A DNA stretch of 64,000 bases from Clostridium_X cadaveris (GTDB lineage Bacteria; Bacillota; Clostridia; Clostridiales; Clostridiaceae), in NCBI RefSeq assembly GCF_039521325.1, contig NZ_BAAACD010000019.1, one strand, 5' to 3'. Made by a program: the position numbers and the translations under genes. Below are positions 9,059-18,424 of the stretch, piece by piece; the first letter of the stretch is position 1; the number at the start of each line of letters is the position of its first letter. Below the pieces are notes generated by a model that saw only the letters and a list, made by a program, of their open reading frames with translations, was not told the origin of the DNA and searched no databases.

Positions 9059-9409
9059 CTACTTTTCATCCTTTATCTTCTCAATAAGAGAATCTATATA
9101 CATTCCATGCTCTATAGCATTATCTTCTTCAATTATTAATTCTGGAGTATATCTTAAATTCACTCTATGAGCCAATTCTTTTCTCATGAATCCACGAGAA
9201 GATTTAAGTATTTCTAATGAATTGTTTTTAGATTCTTCATCTCCAAAAATACTTACATACACTTTAGCATATCTTAAATCCCTAGTTACATTAACATCTG
9301 TTATACTAATCATTGAGGTCATACGTGGATCCTTAATAGAATTTCTTATGATGTCACTAAGTTCTTTTTTAAGTTCCTCATTGATTCTTCCACTTCTATA
9401 TTTGGCCAC
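9059..9409 (-). CDS. rbfA: Ribosome-binding factor A
   Basis: A KH-fold protein of 116 residues that helps mature the 5' end of 16S rRNA in 30S subunits. It has the family blocks RINEELKKELS and DPRMTSMISITDVNVTRDL. The start is GTG, with AAAAGGAGGG at the right distance. It follows infB in the conserved nusA-infB-rbfA-truB order. Its stop overlaps the longest possible nrnA frame. Confidence 0.95.
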   Translation of the reverse strand: MAKYRSGRINEELKKELSDIIRNSIKDPRMTSMISITDVNVTRDLRYAKVYVSIFGDEESKNNSLEILKSSRGFMRKELAHRVNLRYTPELIIEEDNAIEHGMYIDSLIEKIKDEK

Positions 9410-9424
9410 TAAAAATCCCTCCTT

Positions 9425-11512
9425 TTATAGTTCTTTTCTTTTTACCTCTTCCATAGCAAATGCTTCTACTATGTCGCCTTCTTTTATGTCATTGAATTTT
9501 TCTATACTCAATCCACATTCATATCCTGAATTTACTTCTTTTACATCATCTTTAAATCTCTTTAATGATGCAAGCTTTGATTCAAATATAACTATTCCAT
9601 CTCTTATTATTCTTACGTCACTATTTCTAACAAGTTTTCCGTTTAATACATAACATCCTGCTATAGTTCCTACATTAGAAATCTTATAAGTAGTTCTTAT
9701 TTCAGCACTTCCTAATACTACTTCTTTGTAGTCTGGCTCAAGCATTCCTATCATAGCTGATTTTATATCTTCTATAGCATCATATATTATTCTATAAGTC
9801 TTAATATCAACCTTTTCTCTTTCAGCAGCAGTTACTGCATTATTATCAGGTCTTACATTAAATCCTATTATTATAGCATTAGATGCTGTTGCAAGAGTTA
9901 TATCTGTTTCAGTTATAGCACCCACTGCTTGGTGGATTACTCTTACCTTTACATCATCAGTAGATAATTTTTCTAAGGATTGCTTTAATGCTTCTACAGA
10001 GCCTTGAACATCTGCTTTTACTATTAACGCTAATTCTTTAACTTTTCCTTCTTGAATTTGGCTATATAGATCTTCTAGAGAAACTCTATGAGAGTTCATC
10101 AATGATTCGGCTTTTTCTTTTTGTTTTCTGGATTCAGCCATATTTCTAGCAGTCTTTTCATCTTTTACAACATTGAATTTGTCGCCAGCTGCTGGAACTT
10201 CTGATAATCCTAAAATCTCTACTGGTATTGATGGGCCTGCTTTCTTTATTTTCTTTCCTTTATCATCAAACATGGCTCTTATTCTACCATATGTAGATCC
10301 TACAAGTAGAGAATCTCCAGTTCTTAAAGTTCCATTTTGAACTAATAAAGTAGCAACTGCTCCTCTTCCTTTATCAAGCTTAGCTTCTATTACTGTACCC
10401 TTAGCTTTTCTTTCAGGGTCAGCTTTTAATTCTTCCATTTCAGAAGTTATTATTACCATTTCTAAAAGAGAATCTAATCCTTCACCACTCTTAGCTGATA
10501 CAGGAACACATATAGTATCTCCACCCCAGTCTTCAGATATTAAACCAAATTCTGAAAGTTCTTGCTTAACTTTATCTATGTTTGCTCCTGGTTTATCAAT
10601 TTTATTTATAGCAACTATCATTGGCACTTCTGCTGCCTTACAGTGGCTTATAGCTTCTTTTGTTTGAGGCATTATTCCGTCATCTGCTGCAACAACTAGT
10701 ATTACTATGTCTGTAATTTGTGCTCCTCTTGCTCTCATTGATGTAAAAGCTTCATGTCCAGGAGTATCTAAGAATGTTATCTTTTCACCATTTATAGTTA
10801 CAGTATAAGCTCCTATATGCTGTGTTATTCCACCGGCTTCAGTTGATGTAACTTTTGCCTTTCTAATAGCATCAAGAAGAGATGTCTTACCATGGTCAAC
10901 GTGTCCCATAACTGTTACTATAGGAGGTCTCTTAACTAGCTCTTCACCATCTTCAAAGATTTCTTCTTCTTTCTCTATGTGAATAGCATTTTCTTCTTTC
11001 TTTACAGCTTCTCCGCCAAAACTCTTAACAACTTTCTCAGCTGTTTCAAAGTTTATTTCTTGGTTTACTGCTGCCATAACTCCATTAAGAATTAAAGCTT
11101 TTATAACTTCTACATTAGATTTCTCCAATTTTTCAGAAAGCTCTTTTACAGTTATAAATTCTTCAAGTTCTACAATTAATTCTTCATCTTTGTTATCATT
11201 TGAAGATTTATCGTTTCCCTTTTCATTTCTGTTCTTTTTATTGTTTTTAAATTTATTCTTGTTCTTTACTACTGGTTTATTAACTTCTTCAGAAACTATT
11301 TCTTCATATTCATCTACTATACTTTTAGCAGATTCCTTTTTCTCACCATTTTCATCTAAAAGGAGTTCTTTTATTAATTCAGCATCTTCTTCTTCTATAA
11401 CGCTCATATGGTTTTTAACCTCTATGCTAAATTCATCCATTAAAAGTTTAATAAGATCCTTACTTGTTATTTCCAGTTCCTTTGCTAATTCATATACTCT
11501 TATTTTTGACAA
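9425..11512 (-). CDS. infB: Translation initiation factor IF-2
   Basis: A GTPase that brings fMet-tRNA to the 30S subunit and promotes subunit joining. Two small IF2-N modules (about 1-50 and 110-160) are joined by a Lys/Asn/Glu-rich low-complexity linker. Then come the G domain with GHVDHGKTSLL near residue 205, DTPGHEA and NKIDKP, two beta-barrels and the fMet-tRNA-binding C2 domain. The start is taken as TTG at 11512: GGGGG is 8 nt upstream and the protein then begins like other IF-2s (SKIRVYELAKEL). The length of 695 residues is on the short side but normal for clostridia. Confidence 0.95.
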   Translation of the reverse strand: MSKIRVYELAKELEITSKDLIKLLMDEFSIEVKNHMSVIEEEDAELIKELLLDENGEKKESAKSIVDEYEEIVSEEVNKPVVKNKNKFKNNKKNRNEKGNDKSSNDNKDEELIVELEEFITVKELSEKLEKSNVEVIKALILNGVMAAVNQEINFETAEKVVKSFGGEAVKKEENAIHIEKEEEIFEDGEELVKRPPIVTVMGHVDHGKTSLLDAIRKAKVTSTEAGGITQHIGAYTVTINGEKITFLDTPGHEAFTSMRARGAQITDIVILVVAADDGIMPQTKEAISHCKAAEVPMIVAINKIDKPGANIDKVKQELSEFGLISEDWGGDTICVPVSAKSGEGLDSLLEMVIITSEMEELKADPERKAKGTVIEAKLDKGRGAVATLLVQNGTLRTGDSLLVGSTYGRIRAMFDDKGKKIKKAGPSIPVEILGLSEVPAAGDKFNVVKDEKTARNMAESRKQKEKAESLMNSHRVSLEDLYSQIQEGKVKELALIVKADVQGSVEALKQSLEKLSTDDVKVRVIHQAVGAITETDITLATASNAIIIGFNVRPDNNAVTAAEREKVDIKTYRIIYDAIEDIKSAMIGMLEPDYKEVVLGSAEIRTTYKISNVGTIAGCYVLNGKLVRNSDVRIIRDGIVIFESKLASLKRFKDDVKEVNSGYECGLSIEKFNDIKEGDIVEAFAMEEVKRKEL

Positions 11513-11527
11513 ATTATTCACCCCCGG

Positions 11528-11854
11528 TTAATTTGTATATTCACTTTCGCATTTTTCTTCTTTCCATAGGTTTAAAAGTTTATCAGCCATCTTTTTATCT
11601 TTTACAATTATAACACTGATTTCTTCTCGACCTAATGCCATTCCTAATGAATATTTATCTATGTTTTCAATGAAAGGGATTTGCTTTTCTTCACAATACT
11701 TACTAAATTTTTTTCTCGTATTTTGAGAAATTTCTTTTGAAAGAATTAATAAAGACGGTTTGCTTTTCTTTATATATTCTTCGCATTTATTGTATCCCTC
11801 TACTAAATTGCCTGATTTTTTTGTAAGTCCTAAAAATCCAAAGAATTTATTCAT
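11528..11854 (-). CDS. ylxQ: L7Ae/L30e-family ribosome-associated protein YlxQ
   Basis: A 108-residue protein of the L7Ae/L30e kink-turn-binding fold. The N-terminal FGFLGLTKKSGNLVEG segment matches the bacterial YlxQ group. These proteins bind RNA kink-turns and are usually found between ylxR and infB. The start overlaps the end of rnpM by 8 nt, indicating translational coupling. Its exact target is not established. Confidence 0.82.
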   Translation of the reverse strand: MNKFFGFLGLTKKSGNLVEGYNKCEEYIKKSKPSLLILSKEISQNTRKKFSKYCEEKQIPFIENIDKYSLGMALGREEISVIIVKDKKMADKLLNLWKEEKCESEYTN

Positions 11855-12113
11855 TTATTATCTCATTCCTTAGAGCCTCAAATATTTCTTCACTTATAGG
11901 AGTTTCAAGACTTCTACTTAATTTTTTTGTTTTAAAAGCTTTTTCTAAGCACTCTACATTTTTACATATATAAGCGCCTCTTCCTGGTTTCTTTCCAGTA
12001 AGATCTACTGTTACTTCACCTTCAGGACTTTTTACAATTCTTATCAATTCTTTTTTAGGCTTCATTTCCATGCAACCATTGCACATTCTTTGAGGTATCT
12101 TCCTCATCTTCAT
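11847..12113 (-). CDS. rnpM: YlxR-family protein, RNase P modulator RnpM (DUF448)
   Basis: A small basic protein with the signature R-K-I-P-Q-R-M-C-x-G-C and the GRGAYIC block of DUF448/YlxR. In B. subtilis this protein binds the RNase P RNA and modulates its activity. The ATG at 12113 is preferred: AGAGG is 8 nt upstream, while the GTG at 12122 overlaps that site. It sits between nusA and ylxQ as in most Firmicutes. Confidence 0.85.
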   Translation of the reverse strand: MKMRKIPQRMCNGCMEMKPKKELIRIVKSPEGEVTVDLTGKKPGRGAYICKNVECLEKAFKTKKLSRSLETPISEEIFEALRNEIINE

Positions 12114-12133
12114 AAGACTCACCTCTCACCTAA

Positions 12134-13180
12134 TTATTCTTCTACAACTTGAGATTTACTTTTTATGTCTATTTTCCATCCAGTAAGCTTAGCTGCCAGT
12201 CTTACGTTTTGACCTTCTTTTCCTATAGCTAGGGAAAGCTGACTGTCATCTACAACTACTTTAGCACATTTGCTTTCTTCGTCTATCTCTACATCTAAAA
12301 CTTTTGCAGGGCTTAAAGAGTTAGCAATGTATTCTTCTGGAAGTTTAGACCATTTTATAATGTCTATTTTCTCATTCTTTAATTCATTTACTATGTTTTG
12401 TACTCTTACACCCTTAGGTCCAACACATGATCCCATAGGATCTACAGACTCGTCATTAGAACTTACTGCAATTTTAGTTCTAGAACCCGCTTCTCTTGCT
12501 ATACTTTTGATTTCAACTATTCCATCAAATATTTCTGGAACTTCTAGCTCAAATAATCTCTTTACAAGTCCTGGATGTGTTCTTGATACTATAACTTGAG
12601 CACCTTTAGTGGTATTTTTAACCTCAACTATATATAGCTTTAGCTTATCATTAAAATTATAGCTTTCTCCTGGCATTTGCTCATTAGGTCCTAAGATTGC
12701 TTCAACTTTTCCTAAATCAACAAAGATATTATTTTTATCTTTTCTAGCAACTATTCCTGTAATTATATCATATTCTTTTTCTACAAATTCATTATATATG
12801 ATATTTCTTTCAGCTTCTTTAATTCTTTGAACAACTACTTGTTTTGCAAGTTGTGCTGCAACTCTTCCGAAGCTTCTAGGAGTAACTTCAACTTCTAATA
12901 CATCTCCTACTTCATATCTTGGGCTCATCTCTTTAGCTTTTTCTATGCTGATTTCTGTAGTGTCATCATAAACTTCATCTACAACATCCTTTTGAGCAAA
13001 AACGTGTATTTCTCCCGTCTCTCTACTCATAGATATTCTTACATTTTGAGCTAAGCTGTTAGCATAATTTTTCTTATATGCTGCTACAAGCGCATCTTCT
13101 ATTGTTGTAAAGATTAAATCTTCACTAACACCTTTTTCTTTTACTATTTCTTTTAATGCGCCTATAAATTCTTCATTCAT
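12134..13180 (-). CDS. nusA: Transcription termination/antitermination factor NusA
   Basis: Binds RNA polymerase and nascent RNA to modulate pausing, termination and rRNA antitermination. Domains run NTD (1-125), S1 (about 130-200), KH1 (about 205-280, with DPMGSCVGPKGVRV) and KH2 (about 285-345, with AIGKEGQNVRLAAKLTGW). At 348 residues it lacks the C-terminal acidic repeats of the E. coli protein, which is normal in Firmicutes. GGAGG precedes the ATG. It follows rimP by 24 nt. Confidence 0.96.
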   Translation of the reverse strand: MNEEFIGALKEIVKEKGVSEDLIFTTIEDALVAAYKKNYANSLAQNVRISMSRETGEIHVFAQKDVVDEVYDDTTEISIEKAKEMSPRYEVGDVLEVEVTPRSFGRVAAQLAKQVVVQRIKEAERNIIYNEFVEKEYDIITGIVARKDKNNIFVDLGKVEAILGPNEQMPGESYNFNDKLKLYIVEVKNTTKGAQVIVSRTHPGLVKRLFELEVPEIFDGIVEIKSIAREAGSRTKIAVSSNDESVDPMGSCVGPKGVRVQNIVNELKNEKIDIIKWSKLPEEYIANSLSPAKVLDVEIDEESKCAKVVVDDSQLSLAIGKEGQNVRLAAKLTGWKIDIKSKSQVVEE

Positions 13181-13204
13181 TTTAGAACCTCCTTTATCTC
13201 CCCT

Positions 13205-13663
13205 CTAAAATTCTTCCACATTTATGGACTTTACTTTTTCTCTATCAATTTTAATTGAATCTTCTTCTGATGAAATAGTTACACTAAGATTATCAAAAGA
13301 TTCTAGAACTCCTTTTATAGCCTTTTTACCATTTAAAGATTTAATAAGCTTAACTAAAACTGTCTTGCCTATATTATCTTCTAAGTGTTTATCTGTATGT
13401 AAAAATCTATTAATTCCTGGTGAGGATATCTCTAAATAATAAAAATCTTTTATTGGATCTACTTCATCTAGTTTATCACTTATAACAGTACTTACTTTCG
13501 CACAATCATCTAAAGATATGCCTACTTCATTATCTATATAAATTCTAAGATAATTTTCACCATCTTCTTTTGTATACTCTACATGATATAATTCATATCC
13601 TAAATTTTCTATTATATCCTTAGCTATGTCTCTAACTTCACTAATCAATGCATCCTTTTTCAT
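13205..13663 (-). CDS. rimP: Ribosome maturation factor RimP
   Basis: Needed for efficient 30S subunit maturation. The 152 residues show the N-terminal alpha/beta domain (IIENLGYELYHVEYTKE; CAKVSTVISDKLDE) and a C-terminal Sm-like barrel, with LEISSPGINRFL between them. AAGGAGGGG precedes the ATG. It is the first gene of the nusA-infB operon, with a promoter and two hairpins in its leader. Confidence 0.94.
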   Translation of the reverse strand: MKKDALISEVRDIAKDIIENLGYELYHVEYTKEDGENYLRIYIDNEVGISLDDCAKVSTVISDKLDEVDPIKDFYYLEISSPGINRFLHTDKHLEDNIGKTVLVKLIKSLNGKKAIKGVLESFDNLSVTISSEEDSIKIDREKVKSINVEEF

Positions 13664-13758
13664 ATTATCCCCTCCTTTGTAAGTCCGTATTTACTTTACT
13701 TATAAATATGTTATACATATTTTAATTTAAATATTATACATTTCATTGTGGTAATCAA

Positions 13759-13812
13759 AAACGCAACTTATAGTTGCGTTTACAAACAGAAAGAGCGGGC
13801 TTTGACCCACTC
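13759..13812 (-). promoter_or_regulatory. Two tandem hairpins in the rimP leader
   Basis: In transcription order, GAGTGGG-TCAAAG-CCCGCTC (13812-13793, one G-U pair) is followed by TTTCTGTTTG. Next comes AAACGCAACT-ATA-AGTTGCGTTT (13781-13759), a perfect 10-bp stem followed by TTGATT. Both look like weak terminators inside the leader, so attenuation of the nusA-infB operon is possible. Confidence 0.6.
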
Positions 13813-13876
13813 CTTTCATACAGCTTAAATTCAAATGTAAAAGTTTATATATTTATATTATCATAATAATAATTCA

Positions 13877-13905
13877 ATTACAAGAGAATTTGTATAATTA
13901 GACAA
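13877..13905 (-). promoter_or_regulatory. Candidate sigma-A promoter of the rimP-nusA-infB operon
   Basis: TTGTCT (13905-13900), 17-nt spacer, TGTAAT (13882-13877). A second pair, TTGTAA (13883-13878) with TAATAT (13860-13855), overlaps it. The 345-bp gap between ispG and rimP otherwise holds only the ispG terminator and the two leader hairpins. Confidence 0.5.
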
Positions 13906-13983
13906 TATATTACCATGTTACATTAAAACGGTGAACGTAAAATATTATTAATAAAATTTATTTTTATAGATTTTATGTTTATT

Positions 13984-14019
13984 TAACAAAAAAATATGTA
14001 GGAAATCCCTACATATTTT
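13984..14019 (-). terminator. Intrinsic terminator of ispG, overlapping its stop codon
   Basis: A perfect 12-bp stem (13991-14002 with 14008-14019) and a 5-nt loop, followed by a run of U on the minus strand. The ispG stop (14009-14011) lies in the upstream arm. Confidence 0.85.
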
Positions 14020-15058
14020 CAATTTCTTTTAATAGCTCTTGAACAAGATTTTCTTCTTTAACCTTTTTTACAATGATACCTTTTTTAAATATAAGACCTT
14101 CTCCATTACCACCAGCAATTCCTATATCTGCTTCTTTTGCTTCTCCAGGTCCATTTACAACGCATCCCATTACAGCAACTTTTATGTTTTTATTTACATC
14201 TGCAAGCTTATCTTCTACTTCTTTTGCTATTTTAATCAAATTAATTTGAGTTCTACCACATGTAGGGCATGAAATAAACTCTATACCTTCTTTTAAGTTA
14301 CCAGTTGCCTTTAATATTTCTTTTCCTACCTTAACTTCATCTGTAGGGTCTCCAGTAAGAGAAACTCTTATAGTATCACCTATTCCTTCGCTAAGTAAAG
14401 TTCCAATGCCTATGCTTGATTTTATAGTTCCTCTCCAAATTGTGCCTGCCTCTGTAACCCCTAAGTGAAGAGGGTAATTACACTTTGAAGATACTAATCT
14501 ATAGCTCTCTATCATCTTATTTACATTTGATGATTTTATAGAAATTACTATATCATTAAAATCACATTCATTAAGGATTTCCACATGTCTTAATGCACTT
14601 TCACAAAGAGCTTCAGAAGTTGGACTTCCATACTTATTTAAAATGTCTTTTTCTAAAGAACCACTGTTTACTCCAATTCTTATTGGAATCCCTCTGTCTT
14701 TAGCGTAATTTGCGACTATTTTAACTCTTTCTTTACTTCCTATATTACCTGGATTTATCCTCAGTGCTGATACTCCATTTTTCATACTTTCTAAAGCAAG
14801 ATTATAATCGAAATGAATATCTGCAACTAATGGAATTGATATTCCTTTCACTATATCTTTTATAGCTTCTGCTGCACGTAAATCTGGAACCGCACATCGT
14901 ATTATATCACAACCTGCTTTTTCTAAATCTTTAATTTGGTTTATAGTAGCAGCCACATCTCTTGTATCTGTATTGGTCATAGACTGCACTGATATAGGTG
15001 CATCTCCTCCCAAAAATATGTTTCCTACTTTTATTTTTCTTGTTTCTTTTCTTTTCAT
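14009..15058 (-). CDS. ispG: 4-hydroxy-3-methylbut-2-en-1-yl diphosphate synthase (flavodoxin/ferredoxin)
   Basis: The penultimate enzyme of the MEP isoprenoid pathway, an iron-sulfur protein that reductively opens MEcPP to HMBPP. The [4Fe-4S] ligands lie in CPTCGRT and CVVNGPGEA, and the N-terminal TIM-barrel block SVQSMTNTDTRDV is present. The ATG at 15058 is chosen (GAGG 9 nt upstream) over a TTG at 15067. It is the third gene of a dxr-rseP-ispG run, so two MEP enzymes flank the RseP protease. Confidence 0.95.
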   Translation of the reverse strand: MKRKETRKIKVGNIFLGGDAPISVQSMTNTDTRDVAATINQIKDLEKAGCDIIRCAVPDLRAAEAIKDIVKGISIPLVADIHFDYNLALESMKNGVSALRINPGNIGSKERVKIVANYAKDRGIPIRIGVNSGSLEKDILNKYGSPTSEALCESALRHVEILNECDFNDIVISIKSSNVNKMIESYRLVSSKCNYPLHLGVTEAGTIWRGTIKSSIGIGTLLSEGIGDTIRVSLTGDPTDEVKVGKEILKATGNLKEGIEFISCPTCGRTQINLIKIAKEVEDKLADVNKNIKVAVMGCVVNGPGEAKEADIGIAGGNGEGLIFKKGIIVKKVKEENLVQELLKEIENM

Positions 15059-15070
15059 ATATATCAACCT

Positions 15071-16084
15071 CTAAATTTTTATTGGGAACAAAATATCTTT
15101 TATAGTAACTAATATCATAAGCAATATTAATATAGAAAATCCTATATAGTTTAATGTTCCTACTATCTTGTCGTTAACTTTCCTTCTTGAAATTAATTCA
15201 ATTAATAATATTACTGTCCATCCTCCATCTAAAGCTGGGAAAGGCAATAAATTTAAAACAGCTAGCTGTAAGCTTAAATAAGCTACAAAATTTAAAAAGT
15301 TCCACATACCCGCTTTTGCTACAGCACCTGATATCCTAACAATGGATACTGGTCCACCCAGGTCTTGAATAGACCCCTTTCCTGTTACCAGTGATTTTAT
15401 AGCTGAATAAGTTTGAATTACTAAAGCTTTTATTTCTTTACAACTTTGTTTTATACTTTCAAGAAAAGTTGGATCAGTAACTGTCTTTGGTTGCACTCCA
15501 ACTAAATATCTCTGTTCTTCTTCATTAAAATATGGCTTTACATCAAATGTTTTTTCTTCGCCATTTCTATCTATAATGATAGATAAGTCCTCGCCATTTG
15601 ATAAATACACTTGTGTAGTTAAGTCTTCCCATGTAGAAATCTTTTTACCATTTATATTTACTATTTTATCTCCTACATTAATACCAATTTCTTCTGCAGG
15701 AGAATTGGGTATTAATCCATTTACAATATTAGTTACATAACCCTTATTCATTGTTATCACTGCAAATACTATTAATGCAAATAGGAAATTCATAAGTGGA
15801 CCTGCTATTATTATGCTTATCCTTTTAAGAGGAGATTTATTACAGAAAGCTCTTTTATCGCCTTCAACAGACTCATCTTCACCAAGCATCTTTACATAGC
15901 CACCTATAGGAAATGCTTTTAATGTATATTCTGTTTCCTTTCCTTTAAAACCAAAAATCTTTGGTCCCATTCCTAATGAAAATTCTTCTACATAAACACC
16001 ATTCACCTTTGCCATAATAAAATGTCCAAATTCATGGACAATTACAAGCACTCCTAAAGCCAATAAAGCAATTATTATATACAA
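15071..16084 (-). CDS. rseP: RIP metalloprotease RseP (site-2 protease family)
   Basis: An integral membrane zinc protease that cleaves transmembrane segments, for example of anti-sigma factors and leftover signal peptides. The zinc motif HEFGH is at residues 17-21 in the first membrane helix. A PDZ domain (about 115-200) follows, then the NLLPFPALDGG motif near residue 280 carrying the third ligand. 337 residues is usual for Firmicutes. The start is TTG, with GGAGG 8 nt upstream. It lies between dxr and ispG, the common bacterial arrangement. Confidence 0.94.
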   Translation of the reverse strand: MYIIIALLALGVLVIVHEFGHFIMAKVNGVYVEEFSLGMGPKIFGFKGKETEYTLKAFPIGGYVKMLGEDESVEGDKRAFCNKSPLKRISIIIAGPLMNFLFALIVFAVITMNKGYVTNIVNGLIPNSPAEEIGINVGDKIVNINGKKISTWEDLTTQVYLSNGEDLSIIIDRNGEEKTFDVKPYFNEEEQRYLVGVQPKTVTDPTFLESIKQSCKEIKALVIQTYSAIKSLVTGKGSIQDLGGPVSIVRISGAVAKAGMWNFLNFVAYLSLQLAVLNLLPFPALDGGWTVILLIELISRRKVNDKIVGTLNYIGFSILILLMILVTIKDILFPIKI

Positions 16085-16097
16085 ATTAGATACCTCC

Positions 16098-17252
16098 TTA
16101 ATAGAACTTTTCTTCTATGTACTTACGAGTTTTTAAATCCATTTCCAAAATATTTTCTAGTGTTACTTTCTTTTCAGTATAAAGTCTATCCATAGTTTCT
16201 TCTATAATATCAGCAATTTGTAAAAAAGTTATTTTTTCTTTCAAGAACAAATCTACACATACTTCATTAGCACCATTTAATATAGTTGGCATAAGCCCTC
16301 CTATATTGCCTGCTTCATATGCAAGCTTTAAGGCCTTAAAAGTTTTCGTGTCAGGCTCTTCGAAAGTCAAATTTTTTATTTTGAAAAAGTCTAAAGAATC
16401 AACTATCTGAGCTTTTCTCTCAGGATAATTAAGAGCATATTGTATTGGAAGACGCATATCTGCTGTACCAAGCTGAGCTATTATACTTCCATCATTATAT
16501 TCAACCATAGAATGAATTATACTTTCTGGATGAACAATAACCTTTATATCACTATAATTAACATCAAATAACCATTTAGCTTCTATTACTTCTAGCCCTT
16601 TATTCATCAAAGTTGCAGAATCTATAGATATCTTTCTCCCCATAGACCAGTTTGGATGCTTCAAAGCTTCTTTTGGAGTTATAGATGTAAGTTCATCTGT
16701 TTTTTTACCTCTAAAAGGTCCGCCTGATGCAGTCAAAAGTATATTTTTTATGGATTTATATTTTGAACCTTGAAGGCTTTGAAATATAGCACTATGTTCT
16801 GAATCCACCGGAAGTATTTTAACTCCATTCTTCTTAGCGGCCTCCATAACAATTTCTCCACCAACTACTAAGGTTTCTTTATTTGCCAGAGCTATGGTCT
16901 TCTTTGCTTCAATAGCTTTTAATGTAGGTTCTAAACCAACCATACCAACGATAGATGTAATAACAATATCAACTTCGTCTAATGATGCTATAAAATTAAG
17001 ACCATCCATTCCGTATATAACCTTGCCATTATAGCCTATATTTTTTGCTTCTGCTGAAAACAATTCATATGAAGGTTTATCTGTTATAACTACATATGGA
17101 GGGTTAAATTCTTTAACTATACTAATGACCTCTTTTATATTTTTATTGGCAGATATAGCTACAAGCTTAAAATCATCACTTTCTTTTCTTATTACGTCTA
17201 TGGTTTGAGTTCCTATGGATCCCGTAACCCCTAATATTGCAATCTTTGTCAT
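16098..17252 (-). CDS. dxr: 1-deoxy-D-xylulose-5-phosphate reductoisomerase
   Basis: Converts DXP to MEP with NADPH, the first committed step of the MEP pathway. The N-terminal Rossmann motif GVTGSIGTQ, the metal-binding VDSEHSAIFQ segment, the SGGPFRG loop and the MNKGLEVIEA block are all present. The ATG at 17252 has GGAGG 5 nt upstream; a longer frame to 17270 overlaps the preceding gene and is unlikely. 384 residues. Confidence 0.96.
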   Translation of the reverse strand: MTKIAILGVTGSIGTQTIDVIRKESDDFKLVAISANKNIKEVISIVKEFNPPYVVITDKPSYELFSAEAKNIGYNGKVIYGMDGLNFIASLDEVDIVITSIVGMVGLEPTLKAIEAKKTIALANKETLVVGGEIVMEAAKKNGVKILPVDSEHSAIFQSLQGSKYKSIKNILLTASGGPFRGKKTDELTSITPKEALKHPNWSMGRKISIDSATLMNKGLEVIEAKWLFDVNYSDIKVIVHPESIIHSMVEYNDGSIIAQLGTADMRLPIQYALNYPERKAQIVDSLDFFKIKNLTFEEPDTKTFKALKLAYEAGNIGGLMPTILNGANEVCVDLFLKEKITFLQIADIIEETMDRLYTEKKVTLENILEMDLKTRKYIEEKFY

Positions 17253-17262
17253 AGTGACCTCC

Positions 17263-18219
17263 TCATTCATTTATCAAAATTTCTTTTGTAATTATCACAT
17301 ATAAAGGCCCAGTTATAATTCCTACTAAGCCAAAAACTTTTATACCTATATAAACAGCTACCAATACAGCCAACGGATGTATCGCTAATTTATTGCTTAT
17401 AAATTTAGTTTCTAATATCTGTCTTACTATCTCTACAAAAACGTATAAAGCCAATAATCCTATAACTACAAAATATCTTTTTATTAATATATTATACAGC
17501 AATAAAGGAATAAATACTATTATCGTTCCAACATAAGGTAATATGTCTAATGCACCACAAATTATACCCAAAGTAAAAGCTCTAGGTATTCCTAATATAT
17601 AAAAACCAAGGGTTGTCATTATTGTAGAAATTAAAACAAGTCGGATCTCTATATGAAGAACTTTTTTAAACTGCTCTATTTTATTTTTAAATTTTGTGTA
17701 AATATCACCTCCTAGGACCTGTTTTACAAAATTCAATATATCATATTTATCACTTATTATAAAGTAAGTGGCCATATTGGCTATAAAATAAGCCACCACT
17801 CCATCTGTAGTATATAGAGCCCCTTTCTTTAAGTAAGATGTATCTATTACAGATCGACTTAAAGTGTCTAAATTAAAAAACTGAAATGTCTCACTATAAT
17901 AATTAATCAAGTCAATTACTAAACGTCTAACATACTCATAATTTTTTGTTATAAAACTATAAAGATATTCATAAATATGATTGCCCACCGAAAATATCAT
18001 AAGTCCTAACAGTATATTAGCTACCACAAGAGAAATAAAAGCTCCTGCTTTTCTATTTTTTATTATTTTGCATATAAAGTTCGTAATAGGAGAACATATT
18101 ATGACTAAGAATAATATAAGTAAAAAAGGAGTAAAATATTTTTTTATTACTACGGATATTAAAACAAATATAGCAAGTATGAAAATACACTCTAAAATTT
18201 TTTTATATAATTTGTTCAA
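17263..18219 (-). CDS. AI-2E family transporter / PerM-like permease
   Basis: A 318-residue polytopic membrane protein with about seven to eight hydrophobic segments. It has the C-terminal family signature around ALDILPYVGTIIVFIPLLLY and GIKVFGLVGIITGPL. The family includes sodium/proton antiporters and the misnamed AI-2 exporters, so the transported ion or molecule cannot be stated. The start is TTG, with GAGGTG 8 nt upstream. It lies between cdsA and dxr and follows a good terminator, so it may begin a new unit with dxr. Confidence 0.75.
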   Translation of the reverse strand: MNKLYKKILECIFILAIFVLISVVIKKYFTPFLLILFLVIICSPITNFICKIIKNRKAGAFISLVVANILLGLMIFSVGNHIYEYLYSFITKNYEYVRRLVIDLINYYSETFQFFNLDTLSRSVIDTSYLKKGALYTTDGVVAYFIANMATYFIISDKYDILNFVKQVLGGDIYTKFKNKIEQFKKVLHIEIRLVLISTIMTTLGFYILGIPRAFTLGIICGALDILPYVGTIIVFIPLLLYNILIKRYFVVIGLLALYVFVEIVRQILETKFISNKLAIHPLAVLVAVYIGIKVFGLVGIITGPLYVIITKEILINE

Positions 18220-18383
18220 TAGATAAACACCTCAAATTAACCTTATTTAATTAATATATATTCTTTAAATTTATAAATTATCTCTGGTTTACATTTTAAC
18301 TTTACTTTACGTAATATTTATTCTGTAATATAATTACTTATAATTTTATTAATTACAATATTTACATTAAATTTGAGAAAAAA

Positions 18384-18414
18384 ATAGACTATCATATTAA
18401 CTATGATAGTCTAT
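18384..18414 (-). terminator. Intrinsic terminator after cdsA
   Basis: A 13-bp perfect stem (18384-18396 with 18402-18414) followed by a U-run on the minus strand. The remaining 18220-18383 is AT-rich with no gene seen; a promoter for the permease-dxr unit is expected there but none was convincing. Confidence 0.88.
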
Positions 18415-18424
18415 AATAAACTTA

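Noticed and set aside
11190..11531. Plus-strand frame opposite the IF-2 linker
   Set aside because: It is the antisense of the Lys/Glu/Asn-rich IF-2 linker, giving a Ser/Phe-rich translation with no family resemblance.
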